38,752 nt of DNA, taken from the NCBI GenBank assembly GCA_025057755.1, contig JANWVC010000015.1, forward strand, positions 1-38,752, in the 5' to 3' direction. The translations under genes were made by a program, and so were the position numbers. The stretch's first letter is position 1. The number at the start of each line of letters is the position of its first letter. Origin of the DNA: Limisphaera sp. GTDB taxonomy: Bacteria > Verrucomicrobiota > Verrucomicrobiia > Limisphaerales > Limisphaeraceae. The notes beneath the pieces are model-generated. The model was given only the letters and a program-made list of their open reading frames with translations, did no database searches and was not told the DNA's origin. This document shows, one piece after another, positions 9,358 through 17,868 of the stretch.

Positions 9358-9483
9358 GAACGATCATACTGGACATCCTTCTGCGGTTTGCCATCAGAAG
9401 CCGGAACGTGTTGCCGAGCTGTGCGGGATTCTCTACAAAAAAAGCTGGTGGTAGAGGCTCGCGCGGGTAGTGTGCCGGCTGGG

Positions 9484-10620
9484 ATGGCGCTTGCTGAAAG
9501 GATTCGCGCCGCCGGAGTGGCCGGCGTCGGCAGGGCTGGTTTTCCGACTCACGTTAACGTTAAGTGGCCGGGCTATCGTCGTTCTGGCCAACGGGGCAGA
9601 GTGCGAACCGTTGCTGCACAAGGATGCAGCCGTGATGGAACGCCGCGCTGCCGAAGTTGTCCGCGGACTGTTGGCTGTGATGGAGGCCGTGGGCGCACGC
9701 GAGGGTGTGATCGGTGGCAAAGCGAAACATCGAGCGTCGGTTGAGGCCTTGCAACAGGCCGTTTGGAACAGCCCGGCGCGGGTGCATTGCTAGGAGATTA
9801 TTCCCCGCCTAGAGAGGAATACGACCTCGTTTATACCATTACGGGCTGACAGATATCTCCGGCAGGCCTCCCGTTGCCTGCAGGCGTGGTGGTGTGCAAT
9901 GTGGAAACGCTGGCCAACGTGTCGGCGGCCATGGAGGGGAAGCCGGTGACCAAAACCTGCGCCGGCCTGATGGTTCTATCCAAATCGCATCCGGTAGCTC
10001 GCCGAAAGCTGCGTCCTTTGGCGTCCCAGTTGCCAGTGGGCAAGGCAGCTTGCGATCACTGCCGTTACCGGACGGAGTACTGCCCGCGTTATCTGCCGGG
10101 TTATCCTGAGGAACCACACCAAGTCAGGCGGTCGCTGGGATTCACCGCCGCCGGTGCAGCATTTTGGCATTCTTGGGCTGCATTGTGCTGGGGTTGCGGT
10201 CTGTGCACGCTCTATGCCTGTCCCGAGGAGCTTTATCTCAAGGAGGCCTGTGATCAAGCCAAGGCTCAGATGCGCCGGGCCGGCTTTCAGTGGAAAGGGC
10301 CCTCAGAGGTGCGGCTGCATCCCATGCGGGAAGGGCGTCCGGTCCCTACCCGCCGCCTCTTGCGCCGACTGGCGTTGGAGCCGTTTGACCGGCCGGCTCC
10401 GTGGCAACCGCGGGAACCTGCTCCCCGGCGGGTGATTCTTCCTTTGAAACAACATGCCGGCGCGCCTTGTCGTCCGGGGGTTCAGGTAGGGGATCGCGCG
10501 GGGTGGGGCCAATTGGTGGCCGAAGTGCCCGGAGGCGCTCTGGGAGCAACTATTCATGCCTCGGTGTCAGGTCGCGTGACGGCAGTAGCACCGGCCATCG
10601 TGGTGGAGGCGGAATCGTGA
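9484..10620 (+). pseudogene. pduS: Decayed PduS/RnfC-like microcompartment electron-transfer protein
   Basis: PduS-type proteins carry flavin and two [4Fe-4S] clusters and feed electrons to cobalamin or the microcompartment lumen. Consecutive family blocks lie in different frames. The first (LAERIRAAGVAGVGRAGFPT) shifts at about 9565 to a second frame with VVLANGAECEPLLHKDAAVM. That frame ends in a stop at about 9791, where loss of one base before GDYSP would explain the shift. The third frame has EEYDLVYTITG, a TGA at 9847-9849, then AGLPLPAGVVVCNVETLANV and the C-terminal half. After MEGKPVTKT the usual SLBB/linker region (about 60-70 residues) is missing, as if deleted between two similar GKPVT/GRPVT stretches. 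In the first cluster motif (CDHCRYRTEYCP) the third Cys is Arg, codon 10069-10071. The second motif, CWGCGLCTLYACP, is intact. The ATG at 9484 is a guess. Its end overlaps the pduT-like start (GTGA). Confidence 0.85.
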
Positions 10621-11167
10621 GCGACAAATCTCTTGGGTTGATCGAATTGAGCAGCGTGGCGGCCGGGTTGGCGGTGGCCGATGTCATGCTGAAGGCAGAG
10701 GACGTCGGGCTGGTGCTTTCCCGCTCGATTTGTTCGGGCAAATACATGGTGTTCGTGGGTGGAGACACGGCTGCTGTACGGGCGGCTGTGGAAGCCGGGG
10801 TGGCCGCTGCCGACGGCGCCTGCATTGATTCGTTTGTGATTCTGCAAGTTCGCCCCGAGGTGGTGACTGCGATGGCCCGTACGAATGCGGCCGCGCCGAG
10901 CGGCGCTTTGGGATTTTGGAATCCTTCAGTGTGGCGTCCTTGATTGAGGCGGCTGCTGCGGCCGTCAAGACTGCCCCGGTGCAATTGTTGGAACTTCGTC
11001 TTGCCATGGCACTAGGGGGTAAAGCGGTCTGCAGCTTGACCGGGGATGTGGCTTCCCTGCAGAGCGCCGTGGGGGCCGGTCGGGAGGTCTTGTCGCGTGC
11101 CGGCATGCTGGTTCATGCAGTGGTGATTCCGCGGCCTCATCCAGAGCTGTACCGGGAAATTGTTTAA
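10617..11167 (+). pseudogene. pduT: Frameshifted PduT-like tandem-BMC shell protein
   Basis: PduT is a trimeric microcompartment shell protein made of two BMC domains, with a central Cys that binds a [4Fe-4S] cluster. Domain 1 starts at GTG 10617: KSLGLIELSSVAAGLAVADV, then the pore segment SRSICSGKYMVFVGGDTAAV with the expected cluster Cys at residue 39. At about 10910 the frame breaks: the zero frame runs into a stop at 10941-10943, while domain 2 continues in another frame as ILESFSVASLIEAAAAAVKT, then LAMALGGKAVCSLTGDVASL, ending at PRPHPELYREIV. Inserting one base after GALG restores ALGILESF and a 183-residue protein, the size of known PduT. A single-base deletion therefore separates the domains. 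The first half might still be translated as a single-BMC protein. No other shell gene is in the window. Confidence 0.87.
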
Positions 11168-11398
11168 GAGGGCCGAGGCAAGCTTGATCCGTTTAGCCCT
11201 AGGAGAATCGGATCTGGGGCTCCGCCGCCCCATAAGCATGGGCGCGAAGGATGCGGGTGCTTCATCGCAGCGTTCGGTGGTTTGTGTCGGGCCAGTCTCT
11301 TTGGGTCTTTGAGGCGCTGCGCACGCTTTGCAATTTGCCGACAAAAAAATGCAATTCACCGGAAGCGGTGGGTCCGCCCAAGCTCGTAGAGTAGGTGC

Positions 11399-13534
11399 AT
11401 GTTAGATCAATTGCATCGAATCGATGGAACATCTCGGAACATGGGGCTCCTGGTTACATTGGTTGCCAGCACATTTTCGGTCCAGGCGCAGGAAGGTCTG
11501 CCGATTCCCGGTGTGCTGCCGCCGGTGATTGTGCGTGGCATCCCACCGGCCGAGGGCGCGCTACCGGATGTTCAAGGGCCCTACCTTTACCAGGGCAAAA
11601 AAACTTCCGTGGTCCTACCTGAGGGTTTGCCCGTGGTAGCAAACAACAACTATCGGGAACCTTTCAGTCTGCTGCCGGGGCTGTTGATTTCCGAGATGGC
11701 GACCCCCGGACATGTGAACCTCAATTACCGAGGAGTCGGCGACCCGCACGAGTCGGAGTTTCTGTTGACGTTGCAGGATGGGATTCCGATTGCGTCCGAT
11801 TGGCTTGGATATAGCACGGCCTACTACACCCCTCCGTTGGAGAGCGTGCAACGAGTGGAGTTGATTCGGGGCGGTTCCGCCCTGTTATACGGACCGCAAC
11901 CGGGTCCGGTACTCAACTACGTGACGGCATCGCCCGGCGCGGCCAACTCATGGGAGATTGACACCCGGCATCTGGCGGGCTCGTGGGGTTTGTATTCCAC
12001 ATACACGCGGCTGGCCGGCACGCTGGCACAAGTTGACTATGCGGCGAGTCTCCATCACAGGCAAGCTGACGGTTTCCGCGACAACGCGGATTTTTCGGTC
12101 GATCAGGGGCAGGCGAGGCTGCGCCTGCCGCTCCGCCCGGGATGGCAGTTCACGGTGGACTTATACGGCTACTCGGCGGAAGCCGGCGAACCTGGCCGGC
12201 TGACCCTTGCCCAATACCGAACTGACCGGGAGCAAACAGTGCGGCCTTTCGATCGACTATTTGTTGAGCGATACGTTCCCAGTCTGACGCTCCAGGGTCA
12301 GATCTCCGAGCAGACGGAAGTCACGGTTAAAGGTTGGGCGGGTCACCAGGACCGTCTCAGTCGACGTCAAAATGCGGCCGGGACTTTTATGAATATTGAC
12401 CAGCAAATCTTTGATTTCGTTGGGCTGGATGGCCGGTTTCGACACGGCTGGGGATCCGACCGAGCGGACCATCAATTCACGGGAGGCGTAGTTTTCTATG
12501 CGGCGGACAGTCCGCGTAGTCGGGAGCGCGTGCCGGGCCTGGGTACCAGCGTGCATGGCCAACCTCGGTTCGATCTGGACCGACATTCGTTGTACGGCGC
12601 TGTCTTTGCCGAGAACCGATTTCAATGGGGCGCCTGGGGGATCATTCCTGCGGTGCGAGTGGAGTTGATGGAAACCGCGGTGCAGGAAAACTTCAACCAG
12701 GAGGTGAACCGCGGGCTGCAAGAGGAGACTTTTCGTGCGGCTGTCCCTTTAGTCGGGTTGGGCGTCACGTGGGACTGGCACACGTCGCATCGTTGGTACG
12801 TGAACGCATCGCAAGGATATCGTCCCCCTCGATATGATGATTTGGTCAACCCGACCAGTAACGCGCAAAGGCCACCTTCGGATCTTGAAGAGGGCCGAAC
12901 ACTGACACTGGAAACCGGCCTGCGCGGCAGTATACGGCCCTGGCTTACTTACGACTCCAGCATCTTTTGGCTGGACTACGACAATGTGATTGAGAACCGC
13001 GATCTGGGCGGCGGCAATTTTGAACGATCCAATTCAGGTCGGGCGCATCACTACGGATGGGAAACCAGCGTGGAGGTCCAACCACTGGCCGCGTGGGCCG
13101 ACGGGCGTGGCCCGGAGATGGATGCACGTTGGGGGCGGTGGACCTGGTTTGGAAGTCTGGCTCTTCTGGATGCTGAGTTTGTTGATGGCGCCAACGAGGG
13201 TCGGACTCCCGCATACGCGCCCCATTTCATTCTCAAAACGGGTTTCATTGCGCAGTGGAGGGATCGATTCAAACTCGCGCTGACAGGCAGCTACGTGGAT
13301 GCGATGTATTGGCAGGATAATAATCAGTCGGGTGCCGTGGGGCTGGCTCGTATTCCGGACTTCACAGTCTGGGACCTTTCCGCCGAGTGGATGCTCTACC
13401 GCAACCACGTGCAGCTGCTGGCCGGAATTCAGAATCTGTTTGATCGGGAATACTTTTCACGGGTGCGGAGCGACGGAATTGAGCCGATGCCGGGCCGCAG
13501 CTTTTATGCGGGCCTGCGCATCCGTTGGTTTTGA
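11399..13534 (+). CDS. TonB-dependent outer-membrane receptor (FecA-like)
   Basis: The 711-residue protein has an N-terminal signal region (MGLLVTLVASTFSVQAQ, following a 14-residue lead). The plug domain spans about 50-190: LPVVANNNYREPFSLLPGLL, then MATPGHVNLNYRGVGDPHES and VQRVELIRGGSALLYGPQPG, a typical plug end. The remainder is a 22-strand-type barrel with alternating aromatic strands, a GYRPPRYDDLVNPT motif, and the closing LLAGIQNLFDREYFSRVRSD block, ending in the terminal Trp-Phe usual for barrel proteins. Such receptors import ferric chelates, cobalamin or other large ligands using TonB energy. The ligand cannot be read from the sequence. The 231-bp upstream gap shows no clear riboswitch. 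Neighbours are a pduT remnant upstream and a cobalt/nickel transporter 1.4 kb downstream, which weakly favours a metal or corrinoid ligand. Confidence 0.88.
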   Translation: MLDQLHRIDGTSRNMGLLVTLVASTFSVQAQEGLPIPGVLPPVIVRGIPPAEGALPDVQGPYLYQGKKTSVVLPEGLPVVANNNYREPFSLLPGLLISEMATPGHVNLNYRGVGDPHESEFLLTLQDGIPIASDWLGYSTAYYTPPLESVQRVELIRGGSALLYGPQPGPVLNYVTASPGAANSWEIDTRHLAGSWGLYSTYTRLAGTLAQVDYAASLHHRQADGFRDNADFSVDQGQARLRLPLRPGWQFTVDLYGYSAEAGEPGRLTLAQYRTDREQTVRPFDRLFVERYVPSLTLQGQISEQTEVTVKGWAGHQDRLSRRQNAAGTFMNIDQQIFDFVGLDGRFRHGWGSDRADHQFTGGVVFYAADSPRSRERVPGLGTSVHGQPRFDLDRHSLYGAVFAENRFQWGAWGIIPAVRVELMETAVQENFNQEVNRGLQEETFRAAVPLVGLGVTWDWHTSHRWYVNASQGYRPPRYDDLVNPTSNAQRPPSDLEEGRTLTLETGLRGSIRPWLTYDSSIFWLDYDNVIENRDLGGGNFERSNSGRAHHYGWETSVEVQPLAAWADGRGPEMDARWGRWTWFGSLALLDAEFVDGANEGRTPAYAPHFILKTGFIAQWRDRFKLALTGSYVDAMYWQDNNQSGAVGLARIPDFTVWDLSAEWMLYRNHVQLLAGIQNLFDREYFSRVRSDGIEPMPGRSFYAGLRIRWF

Positions 13535-13653
13535 ACTGCGTGGGGGCCGCCGCTCGAAACGGCCTGTTTCGAATCGGCACAGCCCGGGGTTTGCGAAGTT
13601 CGCGCTATCCGGGGACAAGCCGCGGACGGATCTGCACAAGGTCCGACCGCGGC

Positions 13654-13986
13654 TCACTCTTCGGCGTCCGGTTCGGGAGTGGAGGGATGAATTTCTTTAA
13701 CGGTTTTGGGCAATGGCTTGCCGTGGTACGGTGAATGCAGATTGAAGTAAATCCCGCACAAGGGCCGTTCTGTGTCTGACACACTCAAGATGACCGTGAC
13801 CAGTTTGTCCAGGGCGATGCCGTGGCGCATGCCCGGTCCCCGATTTTGGTAGGCTTGAATGGCTCGGGCTACCAAGGATCGGAGTGCCCGTTCAAAGTCC
13901 TGCGTAGGCCGCTCCAAGCAGACGACACAGCGGTCGTAGGCCCGAATGGCCGCTTCCATCTCCGGTTTGAAATCATCCACCGTCAC
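13654..13986 (-). CDS. Small conserved-looking protein of unknown function
   Basis: This 110-residue soluble protein runs from an ATG start (MTVDDFKPEMEAAIRAYDRC) to a charged tail (PSTPEPDAEE). The middle is helical (DFERALRSLVARAIQAYQNR) followed by a short beta region (DKLVTVILSVSDTERPLCGI). No family motif was recognised. It has no signal peptide or membrane segment. It sits 75 bp downstream of the yggS-like gene on the same strand and may share its transcript. Coding is supported by a well-structured amino-acid pattern and by its placement between convergent and tandem genes. Confidence 0.6.
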   Translation of the reverse strand: MTVDDFKPEMEAAIRAYDRCVVCLERPTQDFERALRSLVARAIQAYQNRGPGMRHGIALDKLVTVILSVSDTERPLCGIYFNLHSPYHGKPLPKTVKEIHPSTPEPDAEE

Positions 13987-14060
13987 ACTGCCAGCTTAAA
14001 CCGGGTCAGCCGAAACTCAAGTAGCCCGAATCCGACGGTGCCGCGAAAGGGAGCAACCGC

Positions 14061-14798
14061 TCAGTCTGGCGAGTGTTCCGTCCCGGAGCCGATGCTGCGA
14101 GTGACCGGGGCGCGAGGTCCAAAAAGGATCGTGCCGAGCCGGACCATGGTGGCCCCTTCCTCGATTGCGATTTCGAAGTCTCCGCTCATACCCATGCTCA
14201 GATGCGGCAAGGGCGCGCCGAGTCGGTCTTCACAGGCTGTTCGCAAATCGCGCAATTGACGGAACCACGGACGCACCCGTTCCGGATCCGCTGCCCACGG
14301 CGGCACGGTCATCAACCCCTGGATCTCCAAGCGTGGCAGGGCGTTCAAATCTGGCAGTTCTGCCAGCAGCCGCTCCGGGGCATACCCAAATTTGCTCGCT
14401 TCGCCGGCCACGTTGACTTCCAACAGCACGGGCACGCGGCGCCCCGCTTGTTCGGCTCGACGCTGAATCTCCTCAGCCAAACGCAAGCTGTCCACGCTCT
14501 GGATCATCTCAAACAGGGCCACTGCATCGCGCACCTTGTTGGTCTGGAGGTGCCCAATCAAATGCCAACGCAACGCGCCGGGACATTCCGGGATTTTGGC
14601 GCGGGCTTCCTGCACCCGGTTTTCACCAAACACGCGCAAGCCGCACGCTGCTGCTGCCCGCACCACCGCAGGGGGATGCGTCTTGGAAACAGCCACCACG
14701 GTTACCTCTGTCGGCTTGCGTCCCGACCGGGCACAGGCTGCGACAATGCGCGCCTGAACGGTCGCGAGGTTGGCTCGGATTCGTGCCTCCCAATCCAT
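14061..14798 (-). CDS. YggS/PLPBP-family pyridoxal phosphate homeostasis protein
   Basis: The 245-residue, single-domain alanine-racemase-like barrel binds pyridoxal phosphate without known enzymatic turnover and helps control vitamin B6 and amino-acid pools. Diagnostic blocks are VTVVAVSKTHPPAVVRAA (with the PLP lysine near residue 39), LRVFGENRVQEARAKIPEC, LRWHLIGHLQTNKVRDAVAL, VLLEVNVAGEASKFG, and the phosphate-binding LSMGMSGDFEIAIEEGATMV followed by RLGTILFGPR. Length is normal for the family. It is transcribed away from the cbiM operon. Start: ATG at 14798 in a normal N-terminus (MDWEARIRANLATVQARI). Confidence 0.93.
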   Translation of the reverse strand: MDWEARIRANLATVQARIVAACARSGRKPTEVTVVAVSKTHPPAVVRAAAACGLRVFGENRVQEARAKIPECPGALRWHLIGHLQTNKVRDAVALFEMIQSVDSLRLAEEIQRRAEQAGRRVPVLLEVNVAGEASKFGYAPERLLAELPDLNALPRLEIQGLMTVPPWAADPERVRPWFRQLRDLRTACEDRLGAPLPHLSMGMSGDFEIAIEEGATMVRLGTILFGPRAPVTRSIGSGTEHSPD

Positions 14799-14920
14799 GG
14801 TCTGATCGTAACGCTTTGACCTTTATCAGGAAAGGCGCCAGGGCAGACTTTTGATACCCAAGCATCCATCACGGCCGGGAATCGTTGACCTGACTGAGAC
14901 CGGAATGTTACGCTTCTTTG

Positions 14921-14934
14921 AGTTCATATGAACT
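14921..14934. promoter_or_regulatory. Perfect 14-bp palindrome upstream of cbiM, candidate operator
   Basis: AGTTCATATGAACT is a perfect inverted repeat centred 30 bp before the cbiM ATG, in the 159-bp gap between yggS and cbiM. Its size and place suit a dimeric repressor site controlling cobalt/nickel uptake. The regulator is not encoded in the window, so the role is inference only. Confidence 0.4.
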
Positions 14935-14957
14935 AGCTGAATCACGCCGAGGCCGAC

Positions 14958-15923
14958 ATGCATATCCCGGACAATTTCCTGGATCTAAAAACGGTGGCTG
15001 TTACCACAGCGTTGGCTGCGGGCGCTGTGGGTTTGGCCCTGCGGCAGACCCGATCCGAACTACCGCCGGCGCGGGTCCCTCTCCTCGGCCTAAGCGCCGC
15101 TTTCGTATTTGTCGCGCAAATGCTGAATTTTCCGGTCCTGGCTGGCACATCCGGACATCTGGCTGGTGGCGTGCTGGTGGCCAGCCTGCTCGGGCCGGCT
15201 GCGGCCGTGGTGGTCATGACATGTGTGTTGATTGTGCAATGCTTTTTGTTCAGTGACGGAGGCTTAACCACGCTGGGGGCCAACATCCTAAACCTGGGGG
15301 TCCTTGGTGCAGTGGGCGGATGGCTGGCCGCGCAAGCGGTGGCTTGCATGGCAGGCGGGCTGTCCGGTCGAGTGGCCGGTGTGGCTTTTGGGGGTTGGTT
15401 GTCCATGGTCTTGGCTGCTACAGCCTGTGCTTTGGAGCTGGCATGGTCCCGGACGGTCAGCCTGTCACTAGTTTTGCCAGCTATGGTAGGCATTCACGCC
15501 GTGATTGGTTTGGCGGAAGGATTGATCAGTGCGTTGGTGTTTGCAGCGGTGGCGCGGTTGCGTCCGGATTGGATCGAGGCTGGCTCCGCCGCCTCAAGCC
15601 GGTCTGTTGAATGGTGGCCGTGGGCGCTCATCCTGTGTTGCGGTTTGGCCATTCTGGCAGCGCCCTGGGCTTCGACGTTGCCCGACGGTTTGGACAAGGT
15701 AGCCGAAGAATTCGGTTTTGCCGAGAAAGCCCGCGCCTGCATTCCAGCCCCCCTGGCGGACTACACAATGCCTGGAATCGGGGTTGAAACGGTGGCCGTG
15801 GCGGGAGCTGGTTTGACGGGTCTGGTGGCGGTTTTGGCCTTGTCCCTGGTTCTCGGCCGGCTTTTGACAAGGCCTTCCTCGGGCGCAATCCAATCTCCGG
15901 AAGAGCCTGCGCGTAGTTCATGA
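14958..15923 (+). CDS. cbiM: Cobalt/nickel ECF transporter substrate-binding subunit CbiM with C-terminal PDGLE/CbiN-like domain
   Basis: The 321-residue polytopic membrane protein begins with the metal-binding N-terminus MHIPDNF (family MHIPDGF), whose His2 and backbone chelate the ion. CbiM blocks follow: AAFVFVAQMLNFPVLAGTSG, HLAGGVLVASLLGP, and DGGLTTLGANILNLGVLGAV. After about residue 230 the protein carries a second module with LPDGLDKVAEEFGFAEKA and a final membrane helix, matching the PDGLE/CbiN-like domain that is fused to CbiM in many bacteria. It is followed by cbiQ (19 bp) and cbiO, giving a complete Co2+/Ni2+ energy-coupling-factor importer. A 14-bp palindrome lies just upstream. 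Whether the ion is cobalt or nickel cannot be read from sequence. Confidence 0.92.
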   Translation: MHIPDNFLDLKTVAVTTALAAGAVGLALRQTRSELPPARVPLLGLSAAFVFVAQMLNFPVLAGTSGHLAGGVLVASLLGPAAAVVVMTCVLIVQCFLFSDGGLTTLGANILNLGVLGAVGGWLAAQAVACMAGGLSGRVAGVAFGGWLSMVLAATACALELAWSRTVSLSLVLPAMVGIHAVIGLAEGLISALVFAAVARLRPDWIEAGSAASSRSVEWWPWALILCCGLAILAAPWASTLPDGLDKVAEEFGFAEKARACIPAPLADYTMPGIGVETVAVAGAGLTGLVAVLALSLVLGRLLTRPSSGAIQSPEEPARSS

Positions 15924-15942
15924 GCCTGCTGGTAGGTTCATA

Positions 15943-16560
15943 ATGCGGCCGATGCTGTTTTCAGCACATGTTCATGTCTTGCGCACCAGCGGCGTTCACC
16001 GCTGGCCCGCAGGGGTGAAACTCGCCGGAGCCGTCTTTATCCTACTGGGCACGACAATGCAGAGGGATTTGTCACCGGCATGGTTCACCAGTGTATGGGC
16101 GATGCTCGCTTGGGTATGGTGGAGAAGCCGGTTACCGGTTCTTTTTGTGTTGCAGCGCCTCCTTTGGTTGTCGCCGCTCATTGGGGGTGTGGCCGTGGCG
16201 GCGGCGTTGCGCCCGACGGACGGTCCGAGCTGGCAGGAGCTGATGATCAAGAGTGGAACAAGTCTCTGCACGATCATTCTCTTGGCGCATACAACCGCGT
16301 TTGGCGAGGTGTTGCGTGTGCTACGGCGCTTGCGCGTGCCCATGTTGCTGGTGACAACTCTGGCGCTCATGCATCGATACCTTTTTGTTTTGCTGGAAGA
16401 GGCACTGCGGATGCAACGGGCCCGTGCTGCCCGCATGTTTGGCACAGACCGGTCCCGTGTATGGCTCTTGCAGGCTTCTGTGGCAGGTCGTCTGTTCGTG
16501 CGGGCCGGTGAGCGATCCAGTCGGATCTATCGGGCCATGTTGGCGCGCGGAGGGCCATGA
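15943..16560 (+). CDS. cbiQ: ECF transporter transmembrane (T) subunit CbiQ
   Basis: The 205-residue membrane protein couples the ATPase to CbiM. Hydrophobic segments lie at about 27-38, 43-60, 66-84 and 95-115. The coupling-helix region near the C-terminus shows LLEEALRMQRARAARMFG, containing the Ala-Arg-Gly-like signature of T components (here RARAARM), and a second charged helix, GERSSRIYRAMLARGG. The length is slightly short for CbiQ (usually 220-260). The stop overlaps the cbiO start by 4 bp (ATGA). A GGTAGG ribosome site lies about 10 nt before the first ATG. Confidence 0.88.
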   Translation: MRPMLFSAHVHVLRTSGVHRWPAGVKLAGAVFILLGTTMQRDLSPAWFTSVWAMLAWVWWRSRLPVLFVLQRLLWLSPLIGGVAVAAALRPTDGPSWQELMIKSGTSLCTIILLAHTTAFGEVLRVLRRLRVPMLLVTTLALMHRYLFVLLEEALRMQRARAARMFGTDRSRVWLLQASVAGRLFVRAGERSSRIYRAMLARGGP

Positions 16561-17327
16561 ATGCGGCGATTGAAATTCGCGAGTTACATTATTGCTACCA
16601 CGATGGGACAGCCGCGCTCCGTGGAGTGACGCTGACCGTCCAGCCGGGCGAATGTGTAGCGTTGATAGGGCCGAACGGCTCCGGTAAATCTACATTGCTG
16701 CTGCATGTCAACGGCATTTTGCCCGAGGATGGCCGGCCACGAGGAGAAGTCCGTATTTTCGGTCGGCCGGCGGAGTCGCCGCACCTGCCGTGGATTCGCC
16801 AACGCGTTGGATTGCTTTTTCAGGATCCAGATGACCAGCTTTTTTGCGCCACGGTTGAAGAAGATGTTGCGTTTGGTCCGCGTCAGTTGGATTTGAGCGA
16901 GGCGGAGGTTCGTCAACGTGTGGAGCAGGCTTTGGCAGCCGTCGGCTTGTTGGAGTTGCGTCATCGTGCAACCCATCACCTGAGCCATGGAGAGAAACGG
17001 CGCGCCTGTCTGGCTGGTGTACTGGCTTGTGGGCCGGACATTTTGGTCCTGGATGAACCCACCAGTGGACTGGACCCTCGCGGGCGGCGGGAGTTCAAGG
17101 CTTTGCTCCAAAAGCTACCAGGCACGAAACTGATTGCGACACATGATTTGGAGCTGGCAGTGGAATTGTGTCCTCGTTGCCTGCTGTTGGATCAAGGCCG
17201 CGTGGTAGCTGATGGTTCAACGCTGGTCCTCTTGAACGACGAATCCCTGATGCTGGCTCATGGGTTGGAGCGGCCGCATATTTTGCAGCATCGGCATCCG
17301 CATCCAGCCACCATGGTGGCCCCTTGA
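16557..17327 (+). CDS. cbiO: ECF transporter ATP-binding subunit CbiO
   Basis: The 256-residue ABC ATPase has Walker A GPNGSGKST (about 38-46), Q-loop VGLLFQDPDDQLFCATVEED, signature LSHGEKRRACLAGVLA (SHGEK variant of LSGGQ), Walker B DILVLDEPTSGLDPRGRR and switch His in LIATHDLELA. The DPDDQLF segment is characteristic of metal ECF ATPases. Only one ATPase gene is present, so it presumably works as a homodimer with CbiQ and CbiM. Translational coupling to cbiQ is evident from the overlap. It is the last gene of this operon. Confidence 0.95.
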   Translation: MNAAIEIRELHYCYHDGTAALRGVTLTVQPGECVALIGPNGSGKSTLLLHVNGILPEDGRPRGEVRIFGRPAESPHLPWIRQRVGLLFQDPDDQLFCATVEEDVAFGPRQLDLSEAEVRQRVEQALAAVGLLELRHRATHHLSHGEKRRACLAGVLACGPDILVLDEPTSGLDPRGRREFKALLQKLPGTKLIATHDLELAVELCPRCLLLDQGRVVADGSTLVLLNDESLMLAHGLERPHILQHRHPHPATMVAP

Positions 17328-17868
17328 AGCTCCAGAGCTTGGCCCGAAAGAGTCCACTATTCGTAATGGGACTGCGAGGTTTCCATTGAATGTTTGAGGT
17401 CAAACCGCAGTGTTGGGATTGCGTGGTGCATCCGACTGGCTTGCGCGGACACGCCATCTCCCAGGCCCATCGGAAGACGTTTCGGCACGAGTGTTGCAAT
17501 CGGCGTGTCGCGGGGCACCACGTCCGAGCAAATCAGTTGTGCATCAATCGCAGCGCGGCTTTTGGGCCGCACCGGGATGGTGCTTCGTTGTCAATTCCAG
17601 CACTTGCCGCTGGGGGAAGGTTTGGCGTGGATTCTTGCACGGGAGGCTGTCTTGGGAACGGTCCGCGGTGCGACCGAATTGAGAAATGGCGTTCTGCGCG
17701 GGCTCGAGACCTGGAAAATCGGATGTCTCTTCGGCTTCAGCAGACCGACTGCCATGCTCGCAGCCATGCGATCCATCTGCTGCCTGCAGTGAGTCTGTCC
17801 GGTTTGGCCACGGGTGGAGCCTGCCTCGACGTGCGGCGCATAAGAACCTCTACAGCATGGTTTGGAGC
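17328..17868. other. 540-bp gap without a supported gene
   Basis: Short overlapping frames exist on both strands (up to about 160 codons from 17390 on the plus strand), rich in Cys, Arg and His and lacking any family motif, which is typical of chance frames in GC-rich DNA. The methyltransferase reading frame is open upstream to 17686, but that leader looks non-coding. It could hold a degraded gene; none was recognised. Confidence 0.4.

Noticed and set aside
11168..11398. Cobalamin riboswitch ahead of the TonB receptor
   Set aside because: Looked for because of the pduS and cbi context; no B12-box-like sequence or convincing folded core was recognised.
13554..13572. Hairpin TCGAAAC-GGCCT-GTTTCGA after the TonB receptor gene
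   Set aside because: A good stem, but no T-tract on either strand, so an intrinsic terminator cannot be claimed.
17357..17572. 71-codon minus-strand frame in the gap after cbiO
   Set aside because: No motif, no ribosome site and overlapping frames of equal quality on the other strand.
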